Assembly (NCBI RefSeq): GCF_030272705.1
Contig: NZ_JARFYM010000026.1
Span: forward strand, 1-64,000
Direction: 5' to 3'
Length of the DNA stretch: 64,000 bases
DNA from: Rhizobium mayense
GTDB lineage: Bacteria; Pseudomonadota; Alphaproteobacteria; Rhizobiales; Rhizobiaceae
Shown: piece after piece, positions 45,156 to 53,731 of the stretch
How positions within the stretch are numbered: the first letter of the stretch is position 1
How the letters are laid out: every line of letters begins with the position of its first letter
The notes under the pieces: generated by a model
What the model was told of the DNA's origin: nothing
Database searches by the model: none
The model's input: the letters and a program-made list of their open reading frames with translations, nothing else
Program-made: the position numbers and the translations under genes

Positions 45156-45252
45156 GTAGCACTGCGAAAAACCTTGGCATCTACGTGACTTGACTGTCGC
45201 GCCGCTTCCCGTTCCGTGGCACTGTGCGCGTGAGCATAATGGGAACAAATGT

Positions 45253-46302
45253 ATGATCTTCAATCCATTTGACGATCGCGCGAAAAGAGCGACGGCCAAG
45301 ATAGCTTTCACTTTCACGCTGCTGATCGCATTCAATGTTGCGGCATGGATCTGGGCGTGGGTCGCCTTTGCTGAAAGGCCATCGCTTCTGGGTATTGCGT
45401 TTCTTGCCTATATGTTTGGGCTTCGTCACGCCTTCGACGCCGATCATATCGCCGCGATCGACAACGTCGTGCGCAAGCTGATGCAGGAAAGGAAACAGCC
45501 TTATGCAGTCGGCTTCTTCTTTTCGCTCGGCCATTCCTCGATCGTGGTCATCGCATCGATCGTGATAGCCGCGACGACGGCTGCAATGCAAAGCCGGCTC
45601 GAGTCGTTCCACGATGTTGGAGGCGTCATCGGCACGGCGGTCTCGGCCGCTTTCCTGCTTCTCATCGGCATTGCCAACCTGTTCGTCCTCAAGGGCGTAT
45701 GGTCTGCCTTCAATCGCGCGCGGAGGGGCGAGAGGATTGCCGACGAAGACCTGGACGCTTTGCTGGCTGGCGGCGGTTTCCTGGCGCGCATCTTCCGGCC
45801 GATGTTCAAGGTGGTGACGCGGTCCTGGCATATGTATCCGATCGGCTTTTTGTTCGGACTTGGTTTCGATACGGCGACGGAGATCGGCTTGCTCGGCATA
45901 TCGGCGGCCCAGGCAGCGCAAGGCATGTCCTTCTGGACGATCCTCGTCTTCCCTGCGCTCTTCACCGCCGGCATGTCGCTGATGGACACTAGCGACAGCA
46001 TATTGATGACCGGCGCCTACGGCTGGGCTTTCGTCAAGCCGGTGCGCAAGCTCTGGTACAATCTGACAATCACGGCGGCATCGGTTGCCGTCGCCATCTT
46101 CATCGGCGGTATCGAGGCATTAGGCTTGATCTCGGACAAGCTCGGCCTCGAAGGCGGTGTCTGGAGCTACATCGGCGATCTCAACGACAATCTCGTCAAT
46201 TTCGGCTTTGTGGTCGTCGGTATCTTCCTGCTGAGCTGGGTGGTTTCGACCATCCTCTACAAGGCCAAGGGCTACGACAGCTTGCAGATCAACCGCTCCT
46301 GA
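45253..46302 (+). CDS. NicoT-family nickel/cobalt transporter (HoxN/NixA-type)
   Basis: A 349-residue membrane permease with eight helices. The NicoT signature HX4DH is H59-H65 in RHAFDADHIAAIDN in helix 2; further family motifs are FFFSLGHSSIVV, LFGLGFDTATEIGLL and LFTAGMSLMDTSDSILM. These residues select and carry Ni2+ or Co2+. Which metal cannot be told from sequence; no urease, hydrogenase or cobalamin gene and no cobalamin riboswitch is adjacent. ATG 45253 follows TGGGA. Confidence 0.92.
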   Translation: MIFNPFDDRAKRATAKIAFTFTLLIAFNVAAWIWAWVAFAERPSLLGIAFLAYMFGLRHAFDADHIAAIDNVVRKLMQERKQPYAVGFFFSLGHSSIVVIASIVIAATTAAMQSRLESFHDVGGVIGTAVSAAFLLLIGIANLFVLKGVWSAFNRARRGERIADEDLDALLAGGGFLARIFRPMFKVVTRSWHMYPIGFLFGLGFDTATEIGLLGISAAQAAQGMSFWTILVFPALFTAGMSLMDTSDSILMTGAYGWAFVKPVRKLWYNLTITAASVAVAIFIGGIEALGLISDKLGLEGGVWSYIGDLNDNLVNFGFVVVGIFLLSWVVSTILYKAKGYDSLQINRS

Positions 46303-46387
46303 CGCATCATTGTTTTCATAGATTTACATAGCTGCGGCTGGATTTTATCGCGCCTGGCGACAGTTATATTCGATGAGGGGCATAATC

Positions 46388-46909
46388 ATGAACCAGACAA
46401 CGGGTTTTCTCGGCGCCGTCGTCGTTCTGTGCGCTGTCGGGGCCGATTCGGCTCTTGCACAAACCACGGGCTGTTCGCTGCGGCCGGCGGTCAGCGCCCA
46501 ACGCCAGACCCTGAATTGCGAGCCGGGCCTCAGTATCACCATCGAACGCGGGGCAAGTTACCAGCTCACCGACCGCAATCGCGATGGCCGGGTGGATGCC
46601 ATCGTGCTCAATAGCAAGGCGGCTCTGGTCGATGTCGATAGCGGCCGCATTCGCGGCGGGTTCGAAGTGGTGACGCCACAGGCGATCGCTGCCGTGCGCG
46701 GCACGCGATGGGCGGTCGATGCGCAACGCGGGAAGACATCCGTGCTGGTGCTGCGCGGCCGCGTCGCTGTCAACAAGATTTCGACCGGCGAGGGCGTTAC
46801 GCTTGGACAAGGGCAGGGTGTCGATGTTGATCGCGGCCGTAGTCCTCTGAGTGTCACTCGCTGGGGACAACCACGTATAAACGCACTGATGGGCCGCCTC
46901 GGCCAGTGA
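46388..46909 (+). CDS. Exported FecR-domain protein
   Basis: A 173-residue periplasmic protein. A signal peptide (GFLGAVVVLCAVGADSALA-QT) covers about residues 1-25. The mature part has a FecR-type beta domain, recognised in FEVVTPQAIAAVRGTRWAVDAQ and TSVLVLRGRVAVN, followed by VTLGQGQGVDVDRG. Unlike iron-dicitrate FecR it has no anti-sigma domain and no transmembrane helix. There are two Cys (GCSLRP, LNCEPG). ATG 46388 has GAGGGG seven bases upstream. It lies 14 bases before a CHASE2-type cyclase, which also has a periplasmic domain, so the two products may work together. Confidence 0.85.
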   Translation: MNQTTGFLGAVVVLCAVGADSALAQTTGCSLRPAVSAQRQTLNCEPGLSITIERGASYQLTDRNRDGRVDAIVLNSKAALVDVDSGRIRGGFEVVTPQAIAAVRGTRWAVDAQRGKTSVLVLRGRVAVNKISTGEGVTLGQGQGVDVDRGRSPLSVTRWGQPRINALMGRLGQ

Positions 46910-46923
46910 GATTCTGACAACCC

Positions 46924-48783
46924 ATGCGCAGACCACCGCTGCACACGCTGATTGCGCTTGTCTTGGCTGCCGCCTGGGGTGCAGGCCTCGGCATTGCGCA
47001 TCTGCGCGGCGACATTCCGGTTATCGACGGTGCCGAAGCGACGCTGACGAATCTCCGGAATGTGCTCGTCGGCAGCCGGCAACCACCCGATGTCGTTACC
47101 ATCGTCGCTGTCGACGATGAAACATCGCGTCAGGCCGGCCACTATCCTCTGCCCCGCGCCACCCTCGCGAAGATCGTCGATGCCATCGCCGCGCGGAAGC
47201 CGAAAGCGATCGGGCTCGACATGCTTTTGGTCGATCCCGGTACGGAGGCGGACGACACGGCACTTGCACAATCCCTGAAGCGGACCAACGCCGTGCTGGC
47301 CGCCGCCGGCGTCTTTCCCGAAAGCCGCCAGCGTGTTGCGGAGGACAGCAACGAGCCTCTTGATCGCGTACCCAGCGCCCTGCAATTCCTGGAACCACAG
47401 CAGCGCTTCGCGGAAGCCGCGACCTATGGCATCGTCAACGTCCAGACTGACAAAACTGGGACGCCTCGTTTCGTGCCCATGCTGTTTCGCAGTGGCGAGC
47501 GGATCGAACCGTCCTTCTCTCTGCGCCTCGTCTCTGCGGCGACTGGTGAGCATACAACCGTCATCTCCGACCTGATCAAGCTCGGTGACCGTTCGGTGCA
47601 TACCGATACCGGTTATCTTATGCCGCTATCGTTCTACGGTCCGCGCGGCACGATACGCACCATCGGCGCCAATGCGGCGTTGAACGGGCAATTGCCGGAG
47701 GAGGCGATCAAGGACCACATCGTCATCATCGGCGCGACCGTCACCGGCGGTGGCGATGTCTTTCCGACGCCGTTCGATCCAGTCTTGCCGGGCGTGGAAG
47801 TCATCTCCACCTCGATTACGCATTTGATTGCGGGGGACGGGTTGATCCGCGACCGGGGCGTGCGCCTCGTCGACCTCGGCTTTGCCATAGGCCTGCCGCT
47901 CGTTCTCGTTGGCCTGATTGCCTGGCGGCGCAACACCATCGGCCTTATCATGGCGCTGTGCGTCATCCTTGCCTGGCTGTCGATCAACCTCAGCGCCTTC
48001 AAACATGGCATCTGGCTGAGTGCCGCCATGCCGATGGCTGCGGTCATGCCGCCGGCGCTTCTGTTCGGCGCAGCGCAGCTTTGGCTTGGCCGCAAACAGG
48101 CCAAACATTTTGAGCTGCAGAGCGAACTCCTGCAGCGTATCCAGGCGCCAGGTCTTGCCGAATATCTCGCCCGCGATCCCGGCTTTCTGGCGCAGCCGGT
48201 GCGGCAGGAGGCGGCTATTGTCTTCATCGATCTCAACGGCTTTACGGGCCTCAGCGAAGCGATCGGCCCAACGGCGGTGCGTGAGCTGCTGAACGGCTTT
48301 TATGATGTTGTCGACGAAGAAGTGACAGCCTGTGGCGGCGCCATCACCAGTTTCATGGGCGACGGCGCGATGATCCTCTTCGGCCTGCCGCAACCGAAAC
48401 GGGACGATCCTGCCAATGCGGCGCGCTGCTGCATTCGCCTTGCAGACCGGATGAGAGGCTGGCTTGGAGCGTTACCCGAAGCGATCGCCTCTCGCATCGG
48501 TTTCAAGATCGGCGCGCATTTCGGCACCGTCGTCGCCTCGAGACTCGGCGGCAGAGGCCGTCAGCAGATCACGGCGACAGGCGACACCGTCAATGTCGCC
48601 AGTCGCCTGATGGAAGTGGCCGCGCGCAATAACGCCGAGATCGCCATCAGCAACGACCTGCTGCAATCGGCCGGGCGCGACAGCGAACCCTATCTCGAGG
48701 GCAGGCTCGATGGTCCTATCGAGGCAAACTTGCGCGGTCGCACCGGTTCGCTGGCCGTCTGGCTGTGGCGCAGTCAAACATGA
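46924..48783 (+). CDS. CHASE2-domain adenylate/guanylate cyclase
   Basis: A 619-residue membrane receptor cyclase. Helix 1 is at about residues 9-26, a periplasmic CHASE2 sensor domain at about 35-310 (VVTIVAVDDETSRQAGHYPLPRATLAKIV, IGLDMLLVDPG, HIVIIGATVTGGGD), then three helices (about 318-390) and a class III cyclase domain (about 430-600). The two metal-binding aspartates are D436 (FIDLNGFTGLSE) and D480 (MGDGAMILFG), and TGDTVNVASRLME holds the transition-state residues, so it should make cAMP or cGMP. It is cotranscribed with the FecR-domain gene (14-base gap). Confidence 0.93.
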   Translation: MRRPPLHTLIALVLAAAWGAGLGIAHLRGDIPVIDGAEATLTNLRNVLVGSRQPPDVVTIVAVDDETSRQAGHYPLPRATLAKIVDAIAARKPKAIGLDMLLVDPGTEADDTALAQSLKRTNAVLAAAGVFPESRQRVAEDSNEPLDRVPSALQFLEPQQRFAEAATYGIVNVQTDKTGTPRFVPMLFRSGERIEPSFSLRLVSAATGEHTTVISDLIKLGDRSVHTDTGYLMPLSFYGPRGTIRTIGANAALNGQLPEEAIKDHIVIIGATVTGGGDVFPTPFDPVLPGVEVISTSITHLIAGDGLIRDRGVRLVDLGFAIGLPLVLVGLIAWRRNTIGLIMALCVILAWLSINLSAFKHGIWLSAAMPMAAVMPPALLFGAAQLWLGRKQAKHFELQSELLQRIQAPGLAEYLARDPGFLAQPVRQEAAIVFIDLNGFTGLSEAIGPTAVRELLNGFYDVVDEEVTACGGAITSFMGDGAMILFGLPQPKRDDPANAARCCIRLADRMRGWLGALPEAIASRIGFKIGAHFGTVVASRLGGRGRQQITATGDTVNVASRLMEVAARNNAEIAISNDLLQSAGRDSEPYLEGRLDGPIEANLRGRTGSLAVWLWRSQT

Positions 48784-48800
48784 TCCCGAAAAGTAGAGCG
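48778..48800. repeat. Probable remnant of a rhizobial intergenic palindromic repeat
   Basis: ACATGATCCCGAAAAGT followed by AGAGCGG matches one arm of an abundant Rhizobiales intergenic palindrome as I remember it; the second arm is missing. The TGA stop of the CHASE2 cyclase gene lies inside it. The identification rests on memory of the motif. Confidence 0.4.
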
Positions 48801-48802
48801 GA

Positions 48803-50779
48803 TTAACACAGCGCTTTATCTTCGTTGGCCTCTCTCTGCTCCCCCAAGGCGCGCTCCCGCTCGAACACCTCGAACATTTTCTGGAAACGCGGCGAGTCGC
48901 GCAGCGAATCCAGATCGGAATCATTGCTGAACCAGAGCACCTGGTAGGCAGAGCTCAGCGGCAGCAATCTCTCCAGCAGGTCCAACGCCGCGTCGTGATC
49001 GCCGAGCACGGCATAGGCGCAGGCAACATTGTATTGGGCGCAGATGTCGTCCGGATCGATCGTCAGGGCACGCGCCGCCCATTCCCTGGCACGCGTGGCC
49101 TCGCCAAGATGCGCAAGGGCGATAGCGCCACGGTGGGCGGGGCCGGAATTTTCCGGGTTGAGATCGAGTGCCCGCTCGGCGCGCTCGATGCCGATCTTTG
49201 CCCAGTGCTCCAGCTCCTTGGTTTTTCCGAGTGAGCGGAAGGCGCTGATCAGATGCACGGGTGACAGATAGTCGTCGGTGCGAATGGTCGCCGCGCGCTC
49301 GAAATACTGCACTGCCTCCTCGAACCGGCCATGCATGAACAGGAAGCGGCCATAGTGGAAATTCGCCTCGTAGAGATTTGGCTGCAGCGCCATGGCCCTG
49401 GCGAAGGCGGCGGTCGCCGCCTCATCCAGACCGCTTTGATGCAATGCTAGACCATGCGACGCATAGGCCTCGGCCAAATCAGGATCTAGTTCCAACGCCT
49501 TGGCGCTCATCGCCATGATGCTTTTCAGCGGGTATTCGCGCGGGCTCCAGTCCCTCAACGCCGAGTCGCAATCGGCGATGCCCGCATAGGCACGGGCGTA
49601 ATCCGGATCCAGCTCGACAGCCTTCAGGAACATCCGCCTCGCCAACAGCAGGTAGGACCGCGTCCACGCGTGCGAGAACTGCCGGCCCCGAAGATAGTAG
49701 GTATAGGCTTCGATATTGGCGGTCGGCTCGCTCTCGATCGCTTTCTTTTCCTCCGGCTGCAGCTTGATCTTCAGTTGATCGACGATCGCATGGGTGATCT
49801 CGTCCTGGATGGTGAAAATATCGGTCAGGTCGCGATCGAAACGGCCGGCCCAGAGATGCGCGCCGTTGCGGGTGTCGATCAGCTGACCGGTGATGCGGAC
49901 GCGCTGTGCCGCCTTACGGACGCTACCTTGCAGAACGAAATCCGCGCCGAGCTCCTGCGCTATCTGCTTCACCTTCACCGACTTGCCCTTGTAGGTGAAG
50001 ACGGTATTGCGGGCGACGACGTTGAGGTCCGAAATCTGCGAGAGATCGGTGATGAGATCCTCGGTAATCCCGTCCGAGAAATATTCCTGCTCCTGGTCGT
50101 CGCTCATGTTCACGAAGGGCAGGACGGCCACCAGCCGCTTGCGACCATCCCGCGCCGGCAAAGCGACGACCGATGAGGTCGTTGGTGCATTGAGAGACAC
50201 GGTATAGACGCGGACACTATGGGCGATGTTCTTGAGGGAATGCTCACCGCGATCCTCGAAGGAAACACCGAGACGGGAACCGACATGATCGCGCACCGAG
50301 GCGGAGACGGCGATGCCGCCCGGCTCGGCAATGGCTTCGAGGCGGGCCGCCAGATTGACGCCTTCGCCAAAGATATCGCCGTCCTCGACGATGACGTCAC
50401 CGAGGTTGATGCCCATACGCAATTCGATGCGGCGCTCCTGCTGCACGTCCTCATTTCGCGTCAGCATATCGCGCTGGATTTCCGTGGCGCAGGCGACAGC
50501 GTTCACCACGCTCGAAAATTCGACTAGCATGCCGTCGCCGGTGTGCTTGACGATGCGCCCCTTATGTTCGGTGATCCTCGGGTCCAGAACTTCGGCACGA
50601 TGCTGCCTCATCGCTGCCAGCGTGCCGGCCTCGTCCGTTCCCATCAAGCGGCTGTAGCCCACGATGTCGACAGCAAGAATGGCAGTCAGTCGGCGCTCCA
50701 AGTGCCCCCCGAATACATCCTGTGGTCTAAGGCTACAGTTTACGCCGATATTGTCACAATGTCGTGCGTAGCGTTCCAT
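48803..50779 (-). CDS. Adenylate cyclase with TolB-like and TPR domains
   Basis: A 658-residue cytosolic protein. The N-terminal class III cyclase domain (about residues 30-200) has the first metal Asp in AILAVDIVGYSRLM and the second in KHTGDGMLVEF, and NLAARLEAIAEPGGI completes it. A TolB/FlgO-like N-domain follows (LVAVLPFVNMSDDQEQEYFSDGITEDLITDLS, about 218-330), then about eight TPR helices (about 370-610). This layout is very common and expanded in rhizobia. The start is uncertain: ATG 50779, GTG 50827, or TTG 50701 just before ERRLTAILAVD. Its stop is 19 bases from that of the other cyclase. Confidence 0.9.
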   Translation of the reverse strand: MERYARHCDNIGVNCSLRPQDVFGGHLERRLTAILAVDIVGYSRLMGTDEAGTLAAMRQHRAEVLDPRITEHKGRIVKHTGDGMLVEFSSVVNAVACATEIQRDMLTRNEDVQQERRIELRMGINLGDVIVEDGDIFGEGVNLAARLEAIAEPGGIAVSASVRDHVGSRLGVSFEDRGEHSLKNIAHSVRVYTVSLNAPTTSSVVALPARDGRKRLVAVLPFVNMSDDQEQEYFSDGITEDLITDLSQISDLNVVARNTVFTYKGKSVKVKQIAQELGADFVLQGSVRKAAQRVRITGQLIDTRNGAHLWAGRFDRDLTDIFTIQDEITHAIVDQLKIKLQPEEKKAIESEPTANIEAYTYYLRGRQFSHAWTRSYLLLARRMFLKAVELDPDYARAYAGIADCDSALRDWSPREYPLKSIMAMSAKALELDPDLAEAYASHGLALHQSGLDEAATAAFARAMALQPNLYEANFHYGRFLFMHGRFEEAVQYFERAATIRTDDYLSPVHLISAFRSLGKTKELEHWAKIGIERAERALDLNPENSGPAHRGAIALAHLGEATRAREWAARALTIDPDDICAQYNVACAYAVLGDHDAALDLLERLLPLSSAYQVLWFSNDSDLDSLRDSPRFQKMFEVFERERALGEQREANEDKALC

Positions 50780-50957
50780 ATTGCACCATGGCAGTTGGAA
50801 AACGATTTTGGGCGCGGCAAATAACACCGATTGGGGCTCGGAAGCGAGAGGTCTTTCTGGCTAGTCACTTCGTAGTAAGGGCTATAATTTCACTATTTTC
50901 ACTAGCCCAAACTACGCAAATTCCCACACATTATGGGCATTTTCACCATTTTTGACT

Positions 50958-51557
50958 TTATCCACGCCACATCGGAACAATGGAAATAATCAGTAGGCAG
51001 GCGAGAAAAAAATTGAGAGCGCGCCATTGCCAGGCCGTTTTTAGGAGCCGACCGAGCAATTGCCCAAGAGCGCACCAAATAGCCAACGAAAATGCAGCGA
51101 CAGAGCAAAAGGTCAGGCCAAGCAAAATAGCGAGAGTCGCCGGGCCGCTCGCCAAAGCGGCGAAGGAGGCAGCAGCGCCGATCGTCATCGCCCATCCCTT
51201 AGGATTGTACCAGAGCATCCAGACGCCGGTTGCAAAGCTTGTCGGCTTCGCCATTTCGCCATCCAGACGCGGCGGGCCACTTCGGCCAATGCGCACGGCG
51301 AGCCACGTCAGGTAGAGCGAGCCAAGTGCTTTCATCGCAATCTGCAGTGCGGGCAGGGCCATCAGCAGGCTGCCAAGCCCGGCCGCCGCCGCGCAAGCGA
51401 TGGAACCAAGACCAACAGCGCAGCCGGCCATGACGGGTATCGATCGGCGAAAACCGAAGTGTGCGCCGGAGGCCGTGGCGAGCGTCGTCGCAACGCCCGG
51501 CGTGATGGTCGAGACGAGTGCAAAAAGGATCAGTGGCAAAAAGGCTGCGATGGTCAT
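50958..51557 (-). CDS. LysE family amino-acid exporter
   Basis: A 200-residue inner-membrane protein with six helices of the LysE/RhtB type. The N-terminus LPLILFALVSTITPGVATTLATASGAHFG is the family motif (TPGP variant), and WMLWYNPKGWAMTIG is the conserved NPK segment. The exported substrate is unknown. ATG 51557 follows GGAGA at nine bases; ATG 51587 is possible. It is divergent from a LysR-type gene, the usual arrangement for a regulated exporter. Confidence 0.9.
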   Translation of the reverse strand: MTIAAFLPLILFALVSTITPGVATTLATASGAHFGFRRSIPVMAGCAVGLGSIACAAAAGLGSLLMALPALQIAMKALGSLYLTWLAVRIGRSGPPRLDGEMAKPTSFATGVWMLWYNPKGWAMTIGAAASFAALASGPATLAILLGLTFCSVAAFSLAIWCALGQLLGRLLKTAWQWRALNFFLACLLIISIVPMWRG

Positions 51558-51654
51558 GCGGGCTGGTCTCCGTTCTTGCGAAGACATAGGCGAGCGGCGG
51601 CCATCAGAAAAACGAATGTTGAAGGATCGATGCATTAGCGTTTATAATGGTGTC

Positions 51655-52530
51655 ATGGCTAGAAACTTCGATATTGCCCTGATCAGGACTTTCACTGCCG
51701 TGGCCGATCACAGCAGCATGACGGTTGCCGCCAATATGCTGCACATGACGCAGGGCGCCGTCAGCCAGCAGATCAAACGATTGGAGGAGATGCTGAGCTG
51801 TGCCCTGTTCGAACGGGAAAAGCGCGGATTGCGGCTGACGGATGCGGGCGAACGACTGCTCGGCAATGCCCGCCGGTTGCTGATCCTCAATGACGATATC
51901 TGGGCCGACATGACGGAAACCACCATAGAAGGCAGCGTGCGGCTCGGTGTGCCCCATGATCTTGTCGGAACGGTTCTGGCGCCGGTACTCAGATCCTATG
52001 CCGAACGTCATCCGCAGGTAGAAATTTCACTGGTCTGCGGCTCATCGCCCGAGTTGATGCAGGCGCTCGACAATGGCGCGATCGATCTCGGCATCATCGA
52101 GGAGCCGCTCGGCACGTCCAAGGGCGAATGCCTGACTGTCGACCGGCTGGTGTGGGTGGGTGCAAAAGCGGGCAGCGCTTACCGCAAGAATCCGCTGCCA
52201 ATTTCGATGGTGGCCGATACCTGCGCCTTCCGGCCATCGGTCTACGCGGCGCTGCGGGACGACGGGCGGCGCTGGCGCACCGTGTTCGAGAACGGCAATA
52301 TCGAGGCGACGACAGCGACGGTTCGCACCGACCTCGCCGTGACTGCCTGGCTTACCTCCACCGTTCCCGCCGACCTCGATATTCTCGGCGCTGGCGACGG
52401 CCTGCCGGACCTGCCCATCTTTTCCATCAACCTCTATTTGTCCAAAAGCGAAGCAACGCCGCCGGCAACCGAACTTGCCCGCCATATCCGCGAAGCGCTG
52501 ATGCGGCCGCGACAAGTCGCGGCTGCTTAA
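51655..52530 (+). CDS. LysR-family transcriptional regulator
   Basis: A 291-residue regulator. A winged helix-turn-helix covers residues 5-65 (IALIRTFTAVADHSSMTVAANMLHMTQGAVSQQIKRLEEML), then a LysR_substrate ligand domain (about 92-285). It probably controls the divergent LysE-type exporter across the 97-base gap; its ligand would then be an amino acid or analogue. ATG 51655 fits the family N-terminus; no strong ribosome site precedes it. Confidence 0.93.
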   Translation: MARNFDIALIRTFTAVADHSSMTVAANMLHMTQGAVSQQIKRLEEMLSCALFEREKRGLRLTDAGERLLGNARRLLILNDDIWADMTETTIEGSVRLGVPHDLVGTVLAPVLRSYAERHPQVEISLVCGSSPELMQALDNGAIDLGIIEEPLGTSKGECLTVDRLVWVGAKAGSAYRKNPLPISMVADTCAFRPSVYAALRDDGRRWRTVFENGNIEATTATVRTDLAVTAWLTSTVPADLDILGAGDGLPDLPIFSINLYLSKSEATPPATELARHIREALMRPRQVAAA

Positions 52531-52558
52531 AGATCAATCCGAATGGCGAACGCTTTTG

Positions 52559-53647
52559 TTACGCAGCTTTCGGCAGGGGCCCGACGTAACGCGACTGCGG
52601 ACGGATCAGGCGGCCGTCGAGCATCTGCTCACGCGCATGGGCAATCCAGCCCACCGTGCGGCCGATCGCGAAGACACCGGTGAAGGCATTGCGCGGGAAA
52701 CCGAGGGCGTCCAGCAGCAAGGCGGTATAATACTCGACATTGGTTTCCAGCGGACGGTCCGGCTTGCGTTCCTTCAACAGCGCCAGTGCCGCTGCCTCGA
52801 TCGCTTCGGCAAGCGCAATGCGGCCGGCGTCTGCCTGACCGCTCGCAAAGATCGGCCGCAGCGCCGTCTTGAGTGCATCGGCACGCGGATCGCGGACGCG
52901 ATAGACGCGGTGGCCGAAACCCATCAGCCGTTCGCCGTGGTCGAGTGCCTGCGATAGCCACGCGCGGGCATTGGCCGGCTCGCCGACCGCATCGAGCATG
53001 TCGAGTACAGGGCCGGGTGCACCGCCATGGAGCGGTCCCTTCAAGGCACTGATCGCCGCCAATACAGACGAGGTCAGGCCGGCATGGGTCGAGGCGATGA
53101 CCCGAGAGGCGAAAGTGGACGCATTCAGCCCGTGATCCGAGATCGTCACCAGATAGGCGTCAAGGCCGGCTGTCTGCTGCGGCGTCGGAGCCTTGCCTGT
53201 CAGCATGCGCAGGATGTCGGCGGACTGCGACAGCGAAGCATCCGGCTTGATCGGCCTATTGCCGTTTTGAAGACGCAGTACGGCAGGCAGGAAGACCGCA
53301 GGCGCGGCCATCAAGCGGATGGCGGTCGCAAAATTCTCGCCGTCTTCGATACGAGCCAAAAGCGCCCTCATGGCTTCCACCGGCGGCAGAGCCTGCAAAA
53401 CTGGATCTGCCGCTTTGACATGGGCGAACAACTCGACGCGCGCGGCGCCCAATTGCGTCCTGATGCTTGCGGCATCGGCATGTTCCTCGAACAGGCCGTC
53501 CAGCAGCAGCGCGGCAACATCCTCAAAGCGGCTGGTCGCGACCAGATCGTCCAGCGACACACCGCGAATAATCAGCCGGCCAGCGGCGCCATCCACATCC
53601 GACAGCTTGGTTTCGGCGGCAACAATATCTTCGAGACCACTTTTCAT
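52559..53647 (-). CDS. Citrate/methylcitrate synthase family protein
   Basis: A 362-residue enzyme that condenses acetyl-CoA (or propionyl-CoA) with oxaloacetate. Catalytic His residues are in LKGPLHGGAPG and MGFGHRVYRVRDPRA; the Asp position in NVDFY of other citrate synthases is Glu here (NVEYYTALLL). Substrate arginines in RVYRVRDPR and in the C-terminal RPQSRYVGP are kept. It is shorter than hexameric GltA (about 430) and lacks its N-terminal regulatory domain. ATG 53647 is chosen because AAGGAG lies seven bases before it; ATG 53653 is too close to that site. Divergent from an HTH-citrate synthase. Confidence 0.88.
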   Translation of the reverse strand: MKSGLEDIVAAETKLSDVDGAAGRLIIRGVSLDDLVATSRFEDVAALLLDGLFEEHADAASIRTQLGAARVELFAHVKAADPVLQALPPVEAMRALLARIEDGENFATAIRLMAAPAVFLPAVLRLQNGNRPIKPDASLSQSADILRMLTGKAPTPQQTAGLDAYLVTISDHGLNASTFASRVIASTHAGLTSSVLAAISALKGPLHGGAPGPVLDMLDAVGEPANARAWLSQALDHGERLMGFGHRVYRVRDPRADALKTALRPIFASGQADAGRIALAEAIEAAALALLKERKPDRPLETNVEYYTALLLDALGFPRNAFTGVFAIGRTVGWIAHAREQMLDGRLIRPQSRYVGPLPKAA

Positions 53648-53690
53648 CGTCATTCTCCTTTGACTATCCGCTTAGATGAGTCCTATTTTT

Positions 53691-53721
53691 ATTGACGTCA
53701 ATCTTGATGCAATTGATCAAT
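53691..53721. promoter_or_regulatory. Two ATTGA/TCAAT palindromes in the divergent citrate synthase promoter
   Basis: ATTGACGTCAAT (53691-53702) and ATTGATCAAT (53712-53721) are both perfect palindromes built from the half-sites ATTGA and TCAAT, nine bases apart. They lie in the 84-base gap between the two divergent citrate-synthase-family starts, so they are good candidates for operators bound by the HTH-citrate synthase next to them. Confidence 0.6.
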
Positions 53722-53731
53722 ATGAGGGACC

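Noticed and set aside
45156..45252. Cobalamin riboswitch or NikR site before the NicoT gene
   Set aside because: The gap is only about 100 bases and shows neither a B12-box nor a GTATGA/TCATAC pair.
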